A stretch of DNA of 64,000 bases from Sialis fuliginosa (taxonomy: Eukaryota > Arthropoda > Insecta > Megaloptera > Sialidae). This document shows, piece after piece, positions 57,843 to 64,000 of the stretch (position 1 is the first letter of the stretch; the number at the start of each line of letters is the position of its first letter). The translations under genes were made by a program, and so were the position numbers. The stretch lies in assembly GCA_961205875.1 (NCBI GenBank), contig OY540809.1, positions 24,130,267 through 24,194,266 of the forward strand, written 5' to 3'. Under the pieces are notes generated by a model. It worked only from the letters and a program-made list of their open reading frames with translations, was not told where the DNA came from and made no database searches.

Positions 57843-58424
57843 TAATATGATAATTGCGAAAATGTGGTTTGAAAATTTAATCAAGTGTTCCTACTTTAAT
57901 AATACATTATATAATTTGACGTATTTCACGAATGAGTACATTTAATATACCATGAATAGACTGAACAAAAGTATTGTCATAATCTAACACCACCGATATA
58001 ATAATAATTATTATTATCAATTATGTACATATGAGTAGTTATTTTGAATATGGTATAAATCCGCCTATTAGAGTTTCGAGATATTTAAGGTTTTGTGTTT
58101 CAATGTGTATAGTATAGCAATTCCATTTAACATTGAAATTACTATCGGTTAATTCGTAGGGAAATTGAAATGTGTTCAGTTTAATATTTAAATAGGTACT
58201 AAACAGAAGATGTCAGTCTATAACTGAAACTAACATACATTTTTTAATGGATTTATCCAATTTCAATAATATCGACATATATTTTTATTTAAAAATAACC
58301 TATATATTTTCTTTTTTAATAAATAGTTTCGGTTACCGATATTTTCAATATATTTCGTATTCATCACAAACTTTTGTTAAAATATAGCTTTAGTTTAGTA
58401 ATAATAATAATAATAAATATCGGA
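57843..58424. other. Gene-free AT-rich sequence
   Basis: A (TAA)n tract at 58399-58418; nothing else recognised. Confidence 0.5.
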
Positions 58425-59078
58425 ATGGAGAACCATACATGACTTCCATGTTCTTTAACATCTTTTTAAATAATTTTAATATATGAAAAATTTTAATGGG
58501 ATTTGTTAGAAATAAAACTCACCTTTGTATGTACGAGTATTATAAAAATTAGTTTTCTAATGTCCTAATGTGAAAAACATAATACACATTCGTATAATAA
58601 CTAAAATTTGACAATATGAATTAGTGACGTATTAATTAAAATCAAAATTTTGGGGATGGTTTTCACCTCTTCAATAGTTGTTATGGGACGTACAAAAAAA
58701 TATCTCTTAGGTTTAATTGAACTGTAAATGTACAAAGTCTTATCAAAATTAGTGAGATAATACTTGTTCACTTTTTAGACGATAATAGTTACAAAATTTT
58801 GAATATTTCCAAAACCCCTAATCCGATTAGCATCAAAATCAATTGGTCTGGAGTACTCACTGAGATAAACATTTTTCCTAAAAATTATTCAGATCGGTGC
58901 ATTTTTACAGTAGTTATCGTGAACGAAAGAAAATTCTACATCCAGACACACAGACACACGCACAACCGTTATGCGGAAATCAACTTTTCTTTAAGTTTTA
59001 TAGGTAGTATAATCAGAATCTGCTCTTATCTCGGACACAATTTTTCGACGGTATTACAATACTTCCACTTCTTTTAGA
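58425..59078 (+). mobile_element. Dispersed element R2, copy B
   Basis: Inverted relative of 38640-39415, sharing 'tcggaatggagaaccataca', 'cccctaatccgattagca', GGTCTGGAGTACTCACTGAG and 'acagacacacgcacaaccg'. A plus-strand frame (58799-59077) yields THRHTHNRYAEINFSLSF and ICSYLGHNFSTVLQYFHFF, similar to the copy A peptide, over a longer open stretch. The frame could be a relic of a coding sequence or chance preservation. Confidence 0.7.
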
Positions 59079-59089
59079 ACACTATAAAA

Positions 59090-59385
59090 TATGAGAAAAA
59101 AATCTGATATTTTCTGTCATTTGTAAAACTGTTCATACGCAGCTATAGGGTGGAAACTGAACAATACATTAACAATAAAATTATTAAAAAGAAATTAAAA
59201 ATATAACATAAAAACCACGTCTAAATCCTTTAATCCGGATGTTGATTGACACCACTGTTAAAAAATTGATTTTTCTCTGTAACTACTGAACGAATTTTAT
59301 TCCCGTTTTCACTAATGGATAGAGGAAGGTTTAGATGTATAATTTGTGGATATTAACCCGGGTAACACCGGGTTTAATACGCTAG
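59090..59385 (+). mobile_element. Helitron-like family 3, 3' part
   Basis: Contains 'taactactgaacgaatttta', 'ttttcactaatggatagagg', 'aaggtttagatgtataattt' and ends in the hairpin AACCCGGGTAACACCGGGTT, then ACGCTAG followed by host T. This is a widespread arthropod repeat with Helitron-type 3' structure. The 5' end is not defined. Confidence 0.7.
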
Positions 59386-59572
59386 TATATTGTTATATGT
59401 GTATGATGTACTTGCATTTAATTTGTATAAATGTAAGGTTAGGTTGGTTGTCAAGTATTGGGTATGGGCATTTGGGCACCCCTTACCGCTAACCCATACT
59501 GAGAAACTAGCTTAATGTATCGCATTAATTCATACATAATGTGTCCGCCGCGTTCTCTCGAGCAGCGCCGCT
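59386..59572. other. Unrecognised, moderately GC-rich
   Basis: GGGCATTTGGGCACCCCTTACC and GTGTCCGCCGCGTTCTCTCG precede the promoter candidate; no frame. Confidence 0.35.
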
Positions 59573-59671
59573 ATTGGTTTTCCGGATGATGCTGTTATTA
59601 ATAATAAATGAGTATACAAGAGTCCCTACTCTGTGCGATCGAAGCGCGCTACCAGTCACTGCTACAGCTAG
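59573..59671 (+). promoter_or_regulatory. Candidate promoter and first exon
   Basis: Within a GC-rich patch (CCGCCGCGTTCTCTCGAGCA, GCGATCGAAGCGCGC): an inverted CCAAT box (ATTGG at 59574), a TATA-like GTATACAAG at 59612-59620, then about 50 nt later CTAG|GTAATT, a usable donor (GT at 59672). No coding frame is defined; a downstream exon would lie further right or outside the window. Confidence 0.3.
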
Positions 59672-62600
59672 GTAATTTTTCAGGTGTTTTATGGTTTCCA
59701 AATTACTTGGAGCGTAACGGAAAATGTACTGGTTGTATGTATAGTAAGGCTCCTGATATTCGAACCATTAAATAATTATATTTTATAAATATATTATTAT
59801 TAGCTGCCTCATAATATTTTGATGACACATTAATTGAGTATTGGATCATCCTATGAAAAATTGTGTTTGAAACTTTTTAATGTATTGCTTCCTCGCAATA
59901 TCGAAGATACGAAAAGCTTTGTGATCGTTTTAAAATAAGACAAAAAAATTGTTATCCGATTTCAAAATTTTTCGTTTCAGGTCAACACTTTTCGTACCGT
60001 GTATGTCGAGTGAATACTTGTCACACGCATTACTCATGAACCACTAAATATTAATGAAGCTTAGTTGGATGGTTGGGTCTGGCTTGAGGACGGTCCCATT
60101 TCAAAATTATCAAAATCGTGTGTAAGGGGGAGGGGTGACATCCCAAAATATTTATTTTTTCAAGATATCTCAAGAACGACATACGTTGCGTAAAAATTTT
60201 ATAGAATCTTTTTTGTAGAGCATTCAATTTTTTATAATATAGGTCTACTACGTTTTTTGTAAAATATTTCCTTACAAAAATGTCTCAATCTGCTTTAAAA
60301 ATCGTCATTGGTTTTTCAAAATTCATATTTACTTTGACATATTAAATGTCATTTTGACGTTTGCATCAATTTAGATTTAGATTGTAATTGTTTAAAAATT
60401 AAATGGTTGGCAATTTATCTGAATACTTTATCGGTTTTTATTAAAATTTTTCAATAATTAATTACCTTTGGTGAATTCAGCACGAGGAAGCACTGTGCAT
60501 TTACTTGGAACATATTTTTTTATCGTTTGCAATATTCTATTCTATTATAATTAGTAAAATAGTATGAAATGAAAAATTAAATTATCCTATTTTTTTTAAA
60601 ATCATTAGTTTGTCTTAAATAAAAATATTAAATAAGTCAAAATAAACATTATATAATTATATAATTACTGTTATGGGAAAAGTATCTCGTGTGAACGCAG
60701 CGTAAGTATTATATTATTATATTTAACAAAATCACTATGTTGTTTCGTTGATTTAACATTACTAGATTTGAAAGGTTGAAAAGTATGTATGTATTACCGA
60801 AGTTACACTGTATAATGTTTCTCTATTTCTGAAAGGATCGGTCACGCGTGATAAAATTATAAGTAAAATACTTGAAATAAAATGCAATTACCCGGTTATA
60901 TTTATGAGGCGTACGTTATTTAGGGGTATTTTGTTGTGTTTATTCACAGTTACACTTTAGCCCCAATACAACCCGGGGTTTACGTTCTCATTTAACGGAA
61001 AGGTGTGCGTAATTGTAGATATAAAATATACGTTTTATTAATTGTAATTTACTTTTTTCTGATAAGCTTAGAATTGTATTTATATTAAATTTATTATACA
61101 GTTGTACATATTTTTATATTTTGTTCAGATTGTACCATTTATATTATTATATTTTATGCGTAAAATATAATAATGATAAGAACTGACCTAACCTAATATT
61201 TTATATTTGAATAAGTAATATGAGTATTGCATTTTTTATGATTCTCGCCGTTGCTCTACGACTCGATATTGTAGGAGGTAATTATTTTGAACTATAAAAT
61301 GATTTATATGTTTTCGGTGTAGTTCGTATCGTAATTAAACTACGCTGAAAGGTAAAATAAATAAATAAAATGATCATGAAGTCCTAGAACTTCACCGATC
61401 TATTTCATGTAAAGTGAGTTTAGTCTATTATTTGCATGATAATATGAAATACTTCTTTTTATATTTAGACGTTGGTTTTCCTAATGTATTTAAATCATTC
61501 AAATGTCAAAGCGACTAATTTCGAAATATGATAAAAAAGGGTAATGACTTATTAATCGAATAAAATTTTCTCATGGATTTGCTCGTGTGCATTTCACAAT
61601 TAGTGAATGCTCGCATAACTGTCTTCTCTAAAAACGTTAAGGAAGTAAGGTATCTGTGGCAATAAGGCCCATGTGAAAAAATCACATTTGCAATAGTTGG
61701 ATCGGTCTGGATTTTTATATACACATAGAAAGTACTTATACAGAGCTAACTATACACACCGACTAGTCTCTCGCCGCGCTAACTTTTCGGTACCTCTGAG
61801 TTTGTTGCGAGAGATTGTGACGAATGCTCAATTTTATAAAAACTAAAAAATAATCTTAATTTTTTGTTATGTATTATTAGTTTCTTATTTGTTCAGGTAA
61901 TAGTTCGATCCTTAAAGTTTATGGTAAAAAGTTGATTTCTATTGTTTTTAAGTTTTTGCATTATAAAATAAAATATACCGTAGTACCTTAGGGATAATAA
62001 GGCCCTCCAAAAAGATTGAATTTTTTATTATTTATTACAATTTATGATCACATATTTTGTTCTAGATTGGTATGTCATTTTTGTTTACTAATAGTTCTAT
62101 AAAAAAAAAATATCTACAACGTAGAAATAACGTGGTCTGGCGAGAGTTTAGCAGTTGCTATGGATGCAGCATCGGCACGTTATGGATAAAAATAAATGTT
62201 AAAATAAAATTATTAATTGTTTATTTATTAGCTGTAATTAAGCAAACATTACGCCAAATGTTGATTAAAACATAGTTCCCATATAAAATAATATTATAAT
62301 TATCTGAAAATGTTTAATTTAGTTAAGTGGCCTTATTATACCATCATAGTTTAATAAGGCCCAAAGTTACTTTTTTTAAAGATGTCTTAAAAATGAAAAA
62401 AATAATTTAAGAAAAGTTAGTTTTCATACTTCTTTAGATTAATAATAAACCAAAGTTTACCATTAATCCATAAACATAGCCTTTTTAATATAAATTACTT
62501 ATTACCCGAAATCTAGCATTTTTAATTAAGGTGGGCCTAATTTGCCTCCATGACCTTATTAATTATATTAACATCGCAATGATTTTTTATACATATATTG

Positions 62601-62815
62601 ATTTTTTATTATAACATAATTTATACATTTTCTTTGATACGGACCTGTTATAGATAAATTATCACAAAGCTTGAACTCATTCGAGATTCTAACGGTAAAC
62701 GTTTTATAAAAATCGGTTATGTGGATTTTGGTTAAGTCGGTATAAACAGATAGACCAAATTTAAAAAACTATCAAAATGGACTGCGAGTATAATATTACG
62801 ACAATATATGAAATA
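59672..62815. other. Gene-free; GGCC-tagged repeat stretch
   Basis: 60100-60260 (GTAAGGGGGAGGGGTGACAT, 'gatatctcaagaacgacata') reads like a dispersed repeat. ATGGGAAAAGTATCTCGTGT then GTAAGT at 60673-60705 is a weak start-exon candidate. From 61640 to 62560 the phrase 'aataaggcc' recurs (61662, 61997, 62355; complement-like at 62330), unexplained. 61763-61818 has a short inverted pair CTCTCGCC / GCGAGAGA. Confidence 0.4.
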
Positions 62816-63150
62816 CTAGTTATTACACGCGACTTTGTTCGCGTGATATTTAGGTTAGGCAGGAGCTGTCAAACATAAAATCATAAAACCCATGAAGAAG
62901 AAGAAGGTTAAGTTATAATATTATATTAGTTCTGTTATGATAGTAGATAAAACAATAAGTCACGCGTACAAATATCACTCACCCATTTTTTAAATTTAAA
63001 GCCATTGTATAATTAATAAATTTTTCAGAATACAAAGTAGCCTACCTCCTTCTTTAGCCAAATTTCATCAAGACTTGTTCAGTTACAACAAACAGACAGA
63101 GATAGATAAAGAGACAGACACAGTCGCATTTATAATATGTATTAGTATGC
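62816..63150 (-). mobile_element. Helitron-like family 1, nearly complete (about 335 bp)
   Basis: Minus strand 3' end CACGCGAACAAAGTCGCGTG-TAATAACTAG followed by host T (plus-strand A at 62815), with the hairpin intact. The 5' end ATACTAATACATATTATAAA lies near 63148. Core GAACAAGTCTTGATGAAATT is present; a (GAA)n stretch sits near 62895. Confidence 0.8.
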
Positions 63151-64000
63151 AGTCTAAGTGCAGGAGCTTCGCTCCACCCCCCCTTTATCTATATATCTAG
63201 GTATTATCTTTTTACCAATACTTTGATATCAATTTTACAAAAAGTAGAGTAAGTTGATTTGATTATTTACTTACTGACAAACCCTGTATACACACACATA
63301 TAGACAAAACCGTTTTTATGCAAGAACTCCAGAATCCAGTAGGGAAGCCCTGATCCAGGATTAAGTTTTCATTCCATCTTGTTTATGGTTTTAATATCTG
63401 GAGCTGTACACACTGTTCTCTTCTTCTTCTACCCATTTTTTGTGTCCATTTGTCTCTACGTTCCCCCAGTGGCGTAGCAAAAACCAGTCGGACCTTCATG
63501 TAGTATAATCCCCCTTGTCTGTTTATAAACGAATTTTAAATATTTATATAAACTCTGAGCACAAAATAAAAGTCGAAAATTACAACAGAAAATCGACACT
63601 AATTAACTAAGCTAAATCCATATGACTGCATGCTTTATGATTACTGCATAATATAAAGCGAAAATATTGATATTATTCCGATCATTCTTCGTGTTGAATA
63701 ACTCAAACTAACATCAAAAAGTTATTTTTTGTATGTCACGTCATTAAGCCTTAACTGTTGGACGTATCGAAGCCATATTCACACCATATGTTTGTTTAAT
63801 TGTCCGGTTTATCTTTTTTTTGAACCCGGTAAGTGGCACTGGGGTCGAGAATGTGTATTATTTGTTCGATTTGGCTCAACTCAGAATATATGTTAGTTAC
63901 GTGGAAAGAAATATTTTTACAAAAATGTGTATTTATGGTCTGATTTTTAAACAAATTATTTTTGGGCAGAACAATGTTTGCCAGGTCAGCTAAGACAACA
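63151..64000. other. Gene-free; partial hAT-type end at 63470
   Basis: CAGTGGCGTAGCAAAAACCA at 63469-63488 matches the hAT terminus class seen at 23172; the other end is not in the window. The remainder is unrecognised to the right edge. Confidence 0.45.

Noticed and set aside
60476-60490. GAATTCAGCACGAGG, close to a cDNA-cloning adaptor
   Set aside because: Differs by one base from the adaptor, and both flanks are ordinary AT-rich genomic sequence; coincidence is more likely than contamination.
1-64000. tRNA genes
   Set aside because: I looked for GGTTCGA-type B boxes with a matching A box and acceptor stem and found none that folds convincingly; a covariance-model search would be decisive.

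Overview
The window looks like a gene-poor, strongly AT-rich stretch of an insect nuclear genome, most probably a moth or butterfly. The case rests on repeats: about ten copies of a Helitron-like element whose 5' end resembles the common lepidopteran TATAAATGCGAAAG terminus and whose 3' end is a GC hairpin plus CTAG or CTAA; the lepidopteran-type GACTTCAAAAAAGGAG repeat; and an RTE-type LINE tail ending in (ATT)n. There is no operon structure, no convincing rRNA or tRNA gene, no CRISPR array and no viral genome.

One protein-coding gene is well supported. It lies on the minus strand (CDS 9055-9426) and encodes a 123-residue secreted protein of unknown function. I propose a full model: TATA box at 14499-14508, a short non-coding first exon (about 14416-14479) ending in a good splice donor, a 5-kb intron full of transposon remnants, an acceptor 8 nt before the ATG, and a poly(A) signal at 8782-8787. 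Three weaker exon or promoter candidates lie on the plus strand (17463-17532, 45108-45214, 59573-59671). They could belong to a gene with very long introns, but this is not demonstrated.

Almost everything else that can be identified is a collection of non-autonomous DNA transposons, several with target-site duplications readable in the sequence: piggyBac-like (TTAA; 5479-5826), two hAT MITEs (8 bp; 23172-23487 and 25519-25780), a PIF/Harbinger-like MITE (TAA; 29707-30013), a pogo-like deletion derivative that still carries a decayed PHD-type finger (TA; 41990-42763), Tc1/mariner remnants, seven copies of a 0.4-0.6 kb TA-target MITE, and foldback elements. The most striking is a 1,691-bp element at 53871-55561. 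It has terminal inverted repeats of about 670 bp, a 6-bp duplication (CAAAAG), two distinct subterminal types, two fragmentary relatives in the window, and an insertion site whose unoccupied form can be seen at 11.25 kb.

Layout: 1-5.5 kb, Helitron and LINE fragments with a 164-bp tandem repeat; 5.5-8 kb, piggyBac and mariner remnants; 8.8-14.5 kb, the secreted-protein gene; 14.6-25 kb, MITEs and repeats; 25-36 kb, nested palindrome/hAT, Harbinger and tandem-expanded MITEs; 36-47 kb, a long hairpin, pogo derivative and candidate exon; 47-53 kb, microsatellites and a minisatellite; 53.7-55.6 kb, the nested long-TIR element; 56-64 kb, Helitron ends and a candidate promoter. All coordinates were read by eye, so repeat boundaries are good to a few bases only where a target duplication is stated.
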